A stretch of 64,000 bases of DNA from Paraburkholderia fynbosensis (GTDB taxonomy: Bacteria; Pseudomonadota; Gammaproteobacteria; Burkholderiales; Burkholderiaceae): positions 19,254 through 83,253 of the forward strand of contig NZ_CADIKI010000029.1 in NCBI RefSeq assembly GCF_902859935.1, read 5' to 3'. Both the position numbers and the translations under genes were made by a program. The notes beneath the pieces were generated by a model. It searched no databases, was not told the DNA's origin, and saw nothing but the letters and a program-made list of their open reading frames with translations. Positions 35,591 to 45,520 of the stretch are shown in pieces; the stretch's first letter is position 1; every line of letters starts with the position of its first letter.

Positions 35591-35945
35591 ATCGCTGTGA
35601 GGCGCGGCACATGCCTCAAGATCCGGCTGAGGCGACTCCCGGCCATCAAGCGTCGTTCACCCCTCCCCTTGGACAGACGTTCAGACGTCGGCTCCGCACT
35701 GTAACCGGTCCCGGGCCTTTCGCGACCTTTAACAGTTTCACATTGATTTCCTGGACGCATCAGGTGAGGGCGCCACACAAACAGCGGTCGCAACCGCACA
35801 GAACAATAAGGCGCAAAACGCAGAGACATCGGCAGGCATACGCAGGGGCCAACAGCTATTCTTCAGACGCTGCGACCATTGCATTTGCGCTCGACTCTGC
35901 TGGTCATCGGCAGCCCTTCGGCATGCACGCGGAAAAGGGGGGTGT
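35591..35945. other. Intergenic region before the exoprotein
   Basis: About 355 bases, no gene recognised. A good ribosome site (AAAGGGGGG) lies at its right end. Confidence 0.35.
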
Positions 35946-38432
35946 ATGTCACGTCCCAAACTACCTCAGCCTGCGCGACGCGCACTGCGACGTCAGCAAT
36001 CAAACGCAGGCTTCTTGCTGGCCATCGGTATTTCGCTGACTGGACTTTCCCTGACAACCGTGACGCTCGCGGCTGGCCTCCTTCCACGAGGCGGCACATA
36101 CGTGACCGGCACCGGCACGATAGCAAGCCAGGGCAACGGCCTCGTGATTACCCAACCTGGGGCGACGCGCGGAGTGATCGAGTGGAACAGCTTTTCGATC
36201 GGTAAAACCAACAGCGTGACCTTCAACAACGGCGCCGGCGCGACGCTGAACCGGGTGACGGGTGGTTCACCATCTGCCATCCTCGGCAGCCTCAGTGCAA
36301 CGGGCAGCCTGTACGTGATCAATCCGCAGGGCATCGTCGTCGGGCCATCGGGCACTATTACAACCAGCGGTCGTTTCGTCGCGTCAACGCTCGACATCTG
36401 CAACGACGCGTTCATGCAGGGTAGCGGCTCGCTGACGCTGTCGGGCAGCTCGAACGCAGCGGTGATCAATCTTGGCAAGATCAGTTCGAGCGGCGGCGAC
36501 GTGTTTCTGATTGCGCGACACGCAGTCATCAACGCCGGTACCGTGGCAGTGCCCAATGGCACCGCGGAACTGGCCGCGGGCGAACAGATGCTACTGCAGG
36601 ACTCGGCCGGCAGCAGGCAGGTATTCGTGCAGACGGGCAGTCAAGGCAGGGTCGTCAACAAGGGGGAAATAACCGCCGCGCAGATCAGTCTGCAGGCCGC
36701 GGACGGGAACGTCTATGCGTTGGCGGGCAAGCATAACGTGATCCGCGCGAGCGGCACTGCGACGCGCGACGGACACGTCTGGCTGGTTGCCGACAGCGGG
36801 ACCGTCACCCAGTCTGGTGCCATTCGCGCCACCAATGCCGACGGTCAAGGCGGCACGGTCGACACGACCGCGCAAAACGTATCGTTCGGTAACGGCGACA
36901 GAAGCGGCTACTTTCACAAACCGTTCGTCACGGCGGCTCTGTGGAACATTTCCGCCGCGACTTTCACGGTCAACGACGCCGCTTCCGGTGCAATGTCGCG
37001 CAGCCTGAATGCCGGCACTTCAATCGATCTGGCGACTACCGGCGCTCATGGTAGTAGCGGCGATCTGAACGTCGCGTCGAATATCCACTGGCAAGGCCCG
37101 GCATCGCTGTCGCTGGCCGCTTATCACAACCTCACAATTGCCCCGAATACGACCCTCAGCAACAGCGGCGGTGGCAACCTCACGTTGAACGGCGATGCAT
37201 TGGCGCTCGGCAACGGCGGCAGCGTGACCAATCTTGGGACCGTCGACTGGTCCAAAAGCACAGGCATCGTGACCGCGCTCTACGATATGGGCGCATACGG
37301 CGGGAGCTTTACGCCGGGCACGCTCCTCAGTAACGCCGCATGGTCGGTCCCGCCAAATAGCGGCCTCGTCACCCAGATTACAGCTTATCGGCTCGTCAAT
37401 TCGCTGACCGATCTTCAAAGCGTGTCGGCTGATCTTGCGGGCAACTATGCGATCGGCAAGGACATCGACGCGAGCGCCAGCACGAACAGCGGGTTCGTCC
37501 CCTTGGGCAATTACAGCACGCCGTTTTCGGGGCAGTTCGACGGGCGAGGGCACCAGATCCAGTCGCTCAGGCTCGCGCAGTCCGTGGACGGGGGCGTTAG
37601 CCAGCCCCCCTTTACGTTGCAGGCAGAAGGCCTATTCGGTGTGATCGGCAGCGCTGGTGTCGTGCGCAACATCGCAGTGAATGGCTCAATCAACTCATAT
37701 GGCACATATGGCGGCTTCGGCATCCTTGCTGGCGTGAATGAAGGGACCATCGTGCGCGGTGCCAGTTCAGGTTCGATCAGCCTGGTCGGTAGCGCTTACG
37801 ATGCATCGTCCGGCGGACTCGTGGGAATGAACCTCGGCACGGTCGCGCGCTCGTCAAGCAGCGTCGGCGTTTATGCAGAAGGCTTGCCCGGGGGACTCGT
37901 CGGCGATAACGAACTCGGCGGCGTCATCGAGCAGTCGTATGCGAGCGGCGCAGTTACTGCTGTCGCCCACACGGTTGGCGGCGGTGGTCTTGCCGGCGGC
38001 AATGAAGGGACGATCACGCAGTCGTATGCGACTGGAGCCGTGGCGTTCCAGCCCGACTATTGCGGCGGAACCTCCTACGCTTGCCTCTCAGGGGGCGCAG
38101 GGCTTGTCGCATCCAACTCCGGGAAGATCACTCAGTCGTTCGCGACGGGCCAGGTCACGCAGGCGGGCCTGCCCGGTCAGATTCCCCCGTCAATCGGTAT
38201 CGCGTCTTCGAACACAGGCACGATTGGTAGCGACGTCTATTGGAATAAGGACACTACCGGGGCGAACATCGGCGTGTATTCCGGTACGGCCATGCCCGCC
38301 GCGAATGGGCTTACGAGTGCGCAGATGAGCATGCCGTCGTCCTTCGTCGGTTATGACTTTGAACCGAACGGCGTATGGTCGATGCCCGCAGGTGCAACGC
38401 ATCCGGTGCTAAGCTGGCAGCTCGCACCTTGA
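35946..38432 (+). CDS. Filamentous-haemagglutinin N-terminal domain exoprotein with GLUG repeats
   Basis: An 828-residue predicted secreted protein. An extended signal peptide with a basic n-region (residues 1-43) leads into a TPS domain (about 45-290) with NRVTGG at 102-107 and NPQGI at 126-130, the hallmarks of two-partner secretion. The C-terminal third has GLUG-type units such as GGLVGMNLGTV, GGLVGDN and GGLAGGNEGTITQSYATG, and ends VLSWQLAP. TpsA proteins need an outer-membrane TpsB; no such gene is in the window. A decayed second C-terminal module follows at 38440-38650. Confidence 0.85.
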   Translation: MSRPKLPQPARRALRRQQSNAGFLLAIGISLTGLSLTTVTLAAGLLPRGGTYVTGTGTIASQGNGLVITQPGATRGVIEWNSFSIGKTNSVTFNNGAGATLNRVTGGSPSAILGSLSATGSLYVINPQGIVVGPSGTITTSGRFVASTLDICNDAFMQGSGSLTLSGSSNAAVINLGKISSSGGDVFLIARHAVINAGTVAVPNGTAELAAGEQMLLQDSAGSRQVFVQTGSQGRVVNKGEITAAQISLQAADGNVYALAGKHNVIRASGTATRDGHVWLVADSGTVTQSGAIRATNADGQGGTVDTTAQNVSFGNGDRSGYFHKPFVTAALWNISAATFTVNDAASGAMSRSLNAGTSIDLATTGAHGSSGDLNVASNIHWQGPASLSLAAYHNLTIAPNTTLSNSGGGNLTLNGDALALGNGGSVTNLGTVDWSKSTGIVTALYDMGAYGGSFTPGTLLSNAAWSVPPNSGLVTQITAYRLVNSLTDLQSVSADLAGNYAIGKDIDASASTNSGFVPLGNYSTPFSGQFDGRGHQIQSLRLAQSVDGGVSQPPFTLQAEGLFGVIGSAGVVRNIAVNGSINSYGTYGGFGILAGVNEGTIVRGASSGSISLVGSAYDASSGGLVGMNLGTVARSSSSVGVYAEGLPGGLVGDNELGGVIEQSYASGAVTAVAHTVGGGGLAGGNEGTITQSYATGAVAFQPDYCGGTSYACLSGGAGLVASNSGKITQSFATGQVTQAGLPGQIPPSIGIASSNTGTIGSDVYWNKDTTGANIGVYSGTAMPAANGLTSAQMSMPSSFVGYDFEPNGVWSMPAGATHPVLSWQLAP

Positions 38433-38439
38433 CAAGCGG

Positions 38440-38650
38440 TGATTGCCATCTTGGGAGCGACGTTTACTAAAACGTCCAGCCGACGGGGCCAACCATCGAG
38501 CGGCGGCAATCTGCCGGCGTCGAACGGGCTCACTACCGCCCAGATGAGCGACCCGACGAGTTTTGCTGGGTGGGACTTCGGTCCGAACGGCGTGTGGGTG
38601 ACGCTGCCCGATGCCATCCACCGTTCTCGCCTGGCAGGTCGCCCCGCACT
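38440..38650 (+). pseudogene. Decayed duplicate of the exoprotein C-terminal module
   Basis: Read across three frames it gives LGSDVY, then NGLTTAQMSDPTSFAGWDFGP (SNGLTTAQMSD...FAGWDFGPNGVW), the same module as VYWNKD...NGLTSAQMS...GYDFEPNGVW at the end of the intact gene. It begins 8 bp after the intact stop and contains a stop and at least one frameshift. It could be the tail of a second TpsA gene lost by recombination. Confidence 0.7.
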
Positions 38651-39029
38651 GAACGATGGTCTCCGAACCGACGGCTTTATAGGCGTCTACCGAGTTGCAC
38701 GACGTGGCAGCGTCGTTTCCCCGAGATTTGCCTTGCCGTGGTCGTTGTTTCGTCCGGACGACGTTCAGCGATCCTGCCGACCTTACGACGTAAAGCCATC
38801 GTGCTGTCCGTACACATGGCCTGAAATCGCGAATTCGTCGATGGAGCAGTCCATCGGTCCGCCTGATCAATTGCGACGACCGATGTACACCGGAAACCGC
38901 CATTGGGTCGGTGAATGCGCGAACGGCCGAGCCGGGTCGATGAAGGTCCGACGCCACTTCGATCTCAGGTAAGCACGCTATGCAAGCATCGGACGGCGAT
39001 CTGCCGGCCAGCACCGAATCGCTTCGGCC

Positions 39030-39145
39030 ACTTCGACGTCGTCGATCTGGACAACGGGGTCTCGCTCGATTTTGCCAAATTTGAGGGTCGGTTCCAGCCG
39101 CAGCATTACGCCTTCCTGATCAGCGAAGCTGATTTTGACGCGTGA
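39030..39145 (+). pseudogene. VOC (glyoxalase-fold) protein fragment
   Basis: About 38 residues, FDVVDLDNGVSLDFAKFEG and QPQHYAFLISEADFDA then a stop, match the middle of VOC-family metalloenzymes. Neither the N- nor the C-terminal half is present. Bases 38650-39030 and 39146-39260 hold nothing I can identify. Confidence 0.6.
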
Positions 39146-39260
39146 AGTATGGGTACCGCGTTCCGTTCGAGGGGCTTTTATACTGAACGATCGCTCTGAA
39201 GCCGCGTAGGCGGGTCCGACATTGGTCGGCGTTGGCGATATCGAACCGGACGCCCGCATC

Positions 39261-39629
39261 ATGAACTGGCTGGCCAATACCGTTCTTGTGTTGCACGCGC
39301 TGATCGTACTGTTTATCGTCGGCGGGTTAATCGCTATCTGGACAGGCGCATGGTTGAAACGCGACTGGATGCGCAACCGCGTGTTCCGGATCGCGCATCT
39401 CACCGCGATAGGCGTCGTCGCGATTCTCGCTATTCTTGACATACCGTGTCCGCTGACGGTCCTGGAGGACTGGCTTCGTACCGGACGCGTCGGTCCACAG
39501 GGGTTCGTGCAGCGCTGGGTAAGCGACTGGCTGTACTACAACTTGCCGGGCTGGGTATTCGCGATGGCCTACGCGGTGTTCCTGCTGGTCGTGGCAGTCA
39601 CGTGGTGTCGCGTCCCGCCGCGTTCATGA
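39261..39629 (+). CDS. DUF2784 membrane protein
   Basis: A 122-residue integral membrane protein with about four helices. MNWLANTVLVLHALIVLFIVGG, RIAHLTAIGVVAILA and the CPLTVLEDWLR motif are typical of DUF2784. ATG 39261 is used because it begins the first helix as in the family; upstream in-frame codons are hydrophilic and unlike the family. The role is unknown. Confidence 0.88.
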   Translation: MNWLANTVLVLHALIVLFIVGGLIAIWTGAWLKRDWMRNRVFRIAHLTAIGVVAILAILDIPCPLTVLEDWLRTGRVGPQGFVQRWVSDWLYYNLPGWVFAMAYAVFLLVVAVTWCRVPPRS

Positions 39630-40473
39630 GGCGTCCACATGAGATCGTGTCGGCTGATGCACGCTGACCGCCACGTGCTGCTTGCCGATCTTCTCGCCGA
39701 CCATCACCACGATCCGCAGCGGGATGGACTATCTGTAACGGGTTGACCTGAGCCAATCGTCATCGGACGCAGGTCGGCCCATAAGGCGTCATTCGCACAC
39801 TGTGTCGCTGGACGTTCGCATGTCGGCTCAGCCGCCATCTGCTGCCATTCACCAGCGCATGGGGACAGACATTTGAACGGCTGTTCCGGTCCGGATTACG
39901 GACCCCTCGCGTGCATTTGAACACCATGGTCATTCGACGGCTGGGAAGGTAGACATCGCATATATTTGACACCGGAACGTTGCTTTGCGGCAGCCCGCCA
40001 CTGTCCTCCCGCGCAAATCAGTCATCGCGAAGTCTGCAGCAATCGACGCGACCAGCTTCGAACAGGCGATATCGCCCCCGCTGGCCGCAGCGGAAGAGGT
40101 CACTTTGATGTGGCTTGCGTGGGCTGCTATGTATCAAGGGAATGCTTCGGTTGCCATCAAGAGATTACCGTCAGGGCGCCATCACCCAACGTCGCGCTCC
40201 CGGCGCGGTTTGTCGCGCTCGCGCGTTGTTGTAGAACGGATCGCATGAATGCAAGTCACATACTGTTGGTAATCGCTGACGAGCGTAGCGGCATTCGCGA
40301 TGGAGCCAGCACCGCCGCCTGCCGTAGGCCGTCCTTACTGCGGGAGCGCTAATACCCGGCTAGTCGGTGGTACTGACGACTGCGCGACAACAGCAATGAC
40401 GGCGTGTGATTGGGGAACCTCTCGATGTCCTAACTGTCAACCCAGGATGTCACCCTTTTTTAGGGGATTTCAA
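39630..40473. other. Long region without a recognised gene
   Basis: About 840 bases. Open frames are short and unlike known families. It may hold remnants too decayed to read; the promoter of the MFS gene should be near its right end, where AGGGGA precedes ATG 40474. Confidence 0.35.
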
Positions 40474-41844
40474 ATGGCTGCCTCGCAATCAGGGGCGATG
40501 CCCCTCTCCGATGAGGAAGCACGGCGCCAGCTGCGCCGCGCTGTCATCGCCAGCACGATCGGTACGACGATCGAATGGTATGACTTCTTCCTCTACAGCA
40601 TCGTGACCGGTCTGGTATTCGCCAAGCTGTATTTTCCCGAATCGAACCCAATCGTCGGCACACTACAAGCCTTCCTGATCTATGCCGTCGGCTTTCTCGC
40701 GCGGCCGGTTGGCGCGGCCATATTCGGCCACTACGGCGACCGCATCGGACGCAAGGCCACGCTGATCGTGACGCTGTTGCTGATGGGACTCGCCACCTTT
40801 GCCGTGGCCTTTGTGCCGACCTATGCGGCGATCGGCATCTGGGGCGCCGTCGTGCTCACGGTGCTGCGCTTCATCCAAGGCGTGGGCGTCGGCGGAGAAT
40901 GGGGCGGTTCGGTCCTGATGTCGATGGAATGGGCACGCACCAACGCGCATCGCGGCTTCGTCGCGTCCTGGCCGCAGTTCGGCGTGCCGGCCGGTCTGTT
41001 CCTCGCGAACCTGGCAGTGCTGGCCATGAGCGAAATCTTCGGCAACGCATTTTTCACGTGGGGCTGGCGGGTGCCTTTCTTCCTCAGCATCGTGCTGGTC
41101 GCGATCGGCCTTTATATCCGTCTGAATATTCTGGAAACGCCGATCTTCGCGAAGCTCGTGGCTGAGCGCAGGATCGAGAAGACGCCGATGCTCGAAGTCT
41201 TGCGCCGCCAGCCGAAAGACATTTTTCTCTCGGCTTTTGCGCGCATGGCCGAACAGGCGCCTTTCTATATTTTCACGGCCTTCGTATTCACCTATGGCGT
41301 CACGACGCTAGGCGTATCGCGAAACCTGTTGCTAACAGCGGTACTGGTGGCATCCGTGCTGGAATTCGGCACGATCCCGCTGTTTGGACATCTGTCCGAT
41401 CGGATCGGACGGCGACGCATGTACATGATCGGGGCCGCGGCTGTCGGCGTATTCGGCTTCATCTATTTTGCAATGGTCGACACCAAAAATCCAACGTGGA
41501 TCTTCGCGGCCATTGTGCTCTCGCTGGTACCGCATGCGATGATGTACGGTCCGCAAGCGGCGTTGATCGCTGAATCATTCACGGGACGGCTGCGTTACAG
41601 CGGCGCATCGCTCGGCTATCAGTTGGCCTCCGTCATCGCCGGCGGCCCTGCACCGCTGATTGCTACCGCGCTATTCGCTTACTTCCATTCGGGCTATGCG
41701 ATCGCGATCTACATCCTCGCATGTGCGGTGCTCAGCCTGGTCGCCGCTTCGCGACTGGGCGACTACACGAACAAGGATATTTCGCGGGAATACGATGACC
41801 CGCGGCCGATCGGCGACAGCGGGCATGCCACCCCGAGTGCATGA
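40474..41844 (+). CDS. MFS transporter, metabolite:H+ symporter (MHS) family
   Basis: A 456-residue, 12-helix symporter. The N-terminal motif IGTTIEWYDFFLYS and the loop motifs GHYGDRIGRK (helices 2-3) and GHLSDRIGRR (8-9) define the MHS family, which includes transporters for citrate, 2-oxoglutarate, proline/betaine and shikimate. ATG 40474 has AGGGGA upstream. It stands alone in the accessory region, so the substrate cannot be inferred from neighbours. Confidence 0.93.
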   Translation: MAASQSGAMPLSDEEARRQLRRAVIASTIGTTIEWYDFFLYSIVTGLVFAKLYFPESNPIVGTLQAFLIYAVGFLARPVGAAIFGHYGDRIGRKATLIVTLLLMGLATFAVAFVPTYAAIGIWGAVVLTVLRFIQGVGVGGEWGGSVLMSMEWARTNAHRGFVASWPQFGVPAGLFLANLAVLAMSEIFGNAFFTWGWRVPFFLSIVLVAIGLYIRLNILETPIFAKLVAERRIEKTPMLEVLRRQPKDIFLSAFARMAEQAPFYIFTAFVFTYGVTTLGVSRNLLLTAVLVASVLEFGTIPLFGHLSDRIGRRRMYMIGAAAVGVFGFIYFAMVDTKNPTWIFAAIVLSLVPHAMMYGPQAALIAESFTGRLRYSGASLGYQLASVIAGGPAPLIATALFAYFHSGYAIAIYILACAVLSLVAASRLGDYTNKDISREYDDPRPIGDSGHATPSA

Positions 41845-41966
41845 TCGATCAGCATGGCGCGGCCGGTCGCACACGGATCGGTCGCGCAGCGGCCTTGCCG
41901 CGCGCAGAGCGTGCAATTAGCGCAGGTCTGCGCGCGGCTTCAGATGCCTCACCGCTTTTCCAACAT

Positions 41967-42087
41967 CGAAGAAGAACGCTTCGGGCGACACAGTGCGCGC
42001 CAGGATCGTGGGGCAGACCGTCCAGGGGCTCCGTCACAGCCCGACAATCGAGGCGCTCCCGGCGACGTGCCGGCGCGAAAGCCATAA
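41967..42087 (+). pseudogene. Copy 2 of the duplicated small-protein tail (frameshifted)
   Basis: This 121-bp segment matches 27736-27857. One base is missing near 41990 (GACAACAGTG in copy 1, GACACAGTG here), so the tail SARQDRGADRPGAPSQPD is in a different frame from the upstream part. No signal-peptide portion is present. It starts about 120 bp after the MFS gene. Confidence 0.8.
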
Positions 42088-42139
42088 GTTTCGACGGTGT
42101 CACTCCAGAAGGGCCATGCGTGCCACTGTCGCCGCCACA

Positions 42140-42320
42140 ACTGTGATTCGCGCACAAAGTCTTTGTAGCTTGCGAGGCTGGAGTCAGCGGAGGCGGTCCA
42201 CATGAATGGTTTGCAGTTTTCGTTGTAGTGGGAAACGAACTGATCGATGCGATCAGTTGCCTGACTGAACCGAACGAACCGCGCCGGATGGCCTTATCGG
42301 TGATCAGCGCGAAGAAGCTG
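42140..42320 (-). mobile_element. IS630-family transposase 3' remnant
   Basis: Minus-strand reading gives FFALITDKAIRRGSFGSVRQ in one frame and, after a small deletion, HYNENCKPFMWTASADS in another. This is the C-terminal end of IS630-type DDE transposases. No ends or target duplication are visible. Confidence 0.75.
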
Positions 42321-42369
42321 TTGATGTTCGTTAAATCTGGGAGCGGACGAAAGGTGGCGGAGTGTTCGT

Positions 42370-42480
42370 TCAACGTCGAACGGACTCAGGCGACCTGAGA
42401 TGCGGGTATCGGTTCCGAAAGCAGCTTTCCAGTCTTCCATCGAGCAGCTCGACGCGGGTCCGCAGCAGATAGTGTGCGCC
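42370..42480 (-). mobile_element. Second transposase 3' remnant
   Basis: Minus-strand reading gives GAHYLLRTRVELLDGRLES, then FRNRYPHLR and a stop, which resembles the C-terminal end of an ISNCY-like transposase. It lies next to the IS630 remnant in the same orientation. Bases 42481-42854 show nothing recognisable. Confidence 0.45.
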
Positions 42481-42854
42481 GTGCATGGACCAACGCGTTT
42501 GTTGCCGCTTTGAGAGGCGACGATTGGTCAAGTGATTCATCACAGACTCCGTCGAAGCTTATCGTAGGCGTTAATCTGGTCTTGCGCCACGAGTTGTTGC
42601 GACGCTGCCAGGAGTTGAAGACCGTCGGCAAGAGACAACCCGAAATCGGCGGGGCGGCGCCATTCAGTGGGCTCGCATCGCGCAGATTCTCGACCGTGCA
42701 AATTCGTCCGCATTCGCTGCGACGTCCACCACGTGCATCGAGGTTCGTCGTTGCTCAAGCGAACGCAATATCGCCAGGCAGACGAACTGAGCGTGCTTTA
42801 ACACGGTTTGTTACTTCGCTAGAGCGCGATAGCACGTCCATGCATAACGCTCCG

Positions 42855-43787
42855 CTAACGGCCACCACGAATGCTCTCGTGATCGCGCACAATCGTGCGC
42901 ATCCTCTGTACGTGTGCGTCGATCGCGCGGCGATTGGCAAGCGCCCACGGTAGCCCGCGAAGCATCTCGACCGCGTCGCGCGCGAGCGTGCCTTCATCAC
43001 GCATTACGGCCAGCGCGTCGATTGTGGCGTGTAGCGATTCGCATATCGGAAGACGAAGCCACGCGACCCACGCGGCGTTGCGGGCGAGCAGTCTTCTGCG
43101 CAAAGCGCTGTCGCGCGACTGCGACGGATGATGATGAAGGATTAACTCGTCCGCATAGACCAGCGCGCGGCCGGTCGCCAAGATGTCCAGCGCCACGAGC
43201 GACTCCTCGCCGCCGATGAACAGGCGAGGCACATAGCCCCCCACTTCGCGGAACACGGTTGTGCGAAACACGGTCGCTCCCGCGATGTAGCCGACAAGCG
43301 CCGGCCCCGGCAAGCCGCGCGCCCCGAGAGGGCTGTCGCGCATGCGTTCGCAGGTCTCATCGGCTTCGTCGGTGCTGCCGACGACGACGCGTGCGTTCAG
43401 CACCGCCACGTCAGGCGCAGCGTCGAGAATCTCGACCGCGCGAGAGAGCGAGCCGGCGTGCCACCACATGTCGTCGTCACAAAAGGCGACGTACTCGGTC
43501 TTGACGCGCGCAACGCCGAGATTGCGGCCGGCCGCCCCCATGTTCGCCGGCGCGACGACCAACTCGATGAACGGAAATGCTTCCGCGATGCGCGTGGCCG
43601 TGGCGTCCGAGGACGCATTATCGACGACCACGATGCGGGTGCGATCCGGCAAGGCGGTCAGCCTTGCGAGAGTGCCGAGCACCTCATCAACCCGATTGTG
43701 CGTGAGTACGACCACCGAGAGGCGCGCATTGAATCCCGACTGCGATGCGGCATCCGGTGCATCGGGGCGCTGCGCTAGGGTATTCAT
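42855..43787 (-). CDS. Glycosyltransferase family 2 protein
   Basis: A 310-residue GT-A enzyme. The opening LSVVVLTHNR, VVVDNASSD and the metal motif FCDDDMWW are typical of GT2; the C-terminal part has HHPSQSRD. No membrane helix. GGAGG lies upstream of the ATG. Such enzymes transfer sugars to polysaccharide, O-antigen or lipid carriers; there are no polysaccharide genes nearby. Confidence 0.9.
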   Translation of the reverse strand: MNTLAQRPDAPDAASQSGFNARLSVVVLTHNRVDEVLGTLARLTALPDRTRIVVVDNASSDATATRIAEAFPFIELVVAPANMGAAGRNLGVARVKTEYVAFCDDDMWWHAGSLSRAVEILDAAPDVAVLNARVVVGSTDEADETCERMRDSPLGARGLPGPALVGYIAGATVFRTTVFREVGGYVPRLFIGGEESLVALDILATGRALVYADELILHHHPSQSRDSALRRRLLARNAAWVAWLRLPICESLHATIDALAVMRDEGTLARDAVEMLRGLPWALANRRAIDAHVQRMRTIVRDHESIRGGR

Positions 43788-44228
43788 CGGCTATGCCTCC
43801 ACTATCAAGCGTTGCCCGATGCTGAAGTTAATCGGTTTGCATCGATGGTGCACTATTGCGGATTGACCATGCTCGACCTCGCGAGGGCCGGCCTGCGTCG
43901 GTAGAGCGCTCTCCATCGTCGATTCGACTCGCTGGGCAACTCTCATGCGAAGCCCAGCGATTCGCTCGTCTGACATTGTCGTTCTGCTGGTCGCCGGCAT
44001 CTTCCGGTTCTGGTGTTGTTGGGCTACTTCGGTCTCGATGGTTCTCACGCTTCCGACCTCGGGTCACAAGGGGAGCAACGAATGTTCCACGGAAAGGATG
44101 CGCGCGTCGCGGCGGCCACCGCGAAGTGTAACTGTCTCCCGAGCCCTCGTGCACATGGCCTGGCAGCGCGCTATCACCATGCCCGACGGGCTCGGAAATC
44201 GCACATTAGAGACGGTGCGCAACGCACG
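43788..44228. other. Region without a recognised gene
   Basis: About 440 bases between the GT2 gene and the CheB fragment. Several open frames exist but none looks like a known family. Confidence 0.3.
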
Positions 44229-44392
44229 GGCCCGACTTTGCGGTCGTCGGTATCGGCGCGCCAGCAGGCGGGGCCGCGGCGCTTCCGCGTTTTTTTGAGT
44301 CAATGCCGCCGCCGGGCATCGCGTTCGTCGTGATACTGCATCTGCCACCCGACCCTGGCAGTCACGCCCACGACGTCATCCAGAATGTCACT
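44229..44392 (+). pseudogene. CheB-type methylesterase N-terminal fragment
   Basis: About 55 residues in one frame: PDFAVVGIGAPAGGAAALPRFF, then GIAFVVILHLPPDPGSHA. This is the start of a CheB methylesterase domain as in CheB/CheR fusion proteins; the first lies close to a stop at about 44208. The catalytic serine position reads APAGG where CheB has ASAGG, so the active site is lost. Confidence 0.65.
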
Positions 44393-44599
44393 GGACAGAA
44401 CGGAGTTCTGGATACGCCGAGATCGTTGCGTCAGCACGTGGAGGGATGCGGTCGTGATTCGACCCGCGAAGCTATTTCCGAATATGCTGCGCGCGCCGGC
44501 CGTCGCGGAATGGCGGTTGCTCAGAATACTACTGATTGCGCCCGCGGTCGCTTCTGTCAGCAGCCACCGCGAGCCGCGAACCGTCCAAACAAAGATCCC

Positions 44600-44812
44600 C
44601 TTCGGCGCTTCGATGAACAAGGGGGTAGCCTGGCGCATGGGACAAACACACGACAACCGCTGGACCGACGACCTGCTGCGGCGAATCGAGGAGGGACAGG
44701 TCGATCCGTCTTTCGTCGTCACGCATACGTGCCGCTGTCGGAGGGTCCCGGTATGTACAAGACGTTCCGCGACAAGGAAGACGGTTGTATCAAGGTGGTG
44801 CTCAAGCCCTGA
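44600..44812 (+). pseudogene. Zinc-dependent alcohol dehydrogenase 3' fragment, frameshifted
   Basis: IPFGASMNKGVAWRMGQTH and NRWTDDLLRRIEEGQVDPSF in one frame, then YVPLSEGPGMYKTFRDKEDG and VVLKP in the next. This is the C-terminal end of a zinc-dependent alcohol or formaldehyde dehydrogenase. Adding one G at about 44730 would restore THTVPLSEGP. The upstream two thirds of the gene are missing and a CheB piece stands there instead. Confidence 0.75.
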
Positions 44813-44893
44813 GCCGAATGTATTCACCGCAGCCCGGAAGTCCATCAATGCAGGAAGTGGGACGCCGGACTGCTCGTCATGTGAGGTGCTGTC

Positions 44894-45520
44894 ATGGATT
44901 CTCGTTTCGAATCGGATCAGCAAGACGGTCGTGGTCCCAAGGGATCAACGCCGAGGCCGGAGGCCGTCGCGCGCGGCCTTGGATGGCTCAGCATTGCGCT
45001 CGGTCTCGCAGAACTCGTCGCGCCGCGCGCCATGGTTCGCGTCGCGGGCGTGAAAAGCAGCGCGGGCGCCATGCGAGTGTATGGACTACGGGAACTGGCG
45101 TGCGGCGTCGGTATTCTTGCCTCGCGTAATCCGAAGCCGTTTCTGTGGGCACGCGTGGGCGGCGATGCGCTGGACCTCGGGACACTCGCGATAGCGGCAA
45201 ACAGGCCGAGCGCGAGCGACCGGCAACGCGCCACGCGAGCCGCGCTCAGCGTAGCGTGCATGACGGCCTTCGACGCTTACGCGGCGGCCGCAATGAACGC
45301 TACGACGGTCGCTGGCAATCGCGCGTCACCGACTCTGGATTACAGCAATCGCACCGGCTTCACGCGATCGCCGGACGAAATGCGCGGCGCGGCGCGTTCG
45401 GACTTCGAGATTCCCCGTGACATGCGCACGCCTGAAGCACTCGCGCCGTTCACCCGTGACGCGACCGCCGACGCGAAGAAGGAACGCCGGCGTGCGGGCA
45501 GCGTGAGCGTGCACCTCTGA
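44894..45520 (+). CDS. Membrane protein, DUF4267/cyclase-dehydrase-associated type
   Basis: A 208-residue protein with hydrophobic segments at about residues 28-48 (LGWLSIALGLAELVAP), 64-78 (LRELACGVGILAS) and 115-135, and the motif WARVGGDALDLGTLA. This pattern is shared with the membrane domain found before cyclase/dehydrase SRPBCC domains. The C-terminal 70 residues are hydrophilic with DYSNRTGF and DFEIPRDMRTPEAL. GAGGTGCTGTC precedes the ATG. Function unknown. Confidence 0.7.
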   Translation: MDSRFESDQQDGRGPKGSTPRPEAVARGLGWLSIALGLAELVAPRAMVRVAGVKSSAGAMRVYGLRELACGVGILASRNPKPFLWARVGGDALDLGTLAIAANRPSASDRQRATRAALSVACMTAFDAYAAAAMNATTVAGNRASPTLDYSNRTGFTRSPDEMRGAARSDFEIPRDMRTPEALAPFTRDATADAKKERRRAGSVSVHL

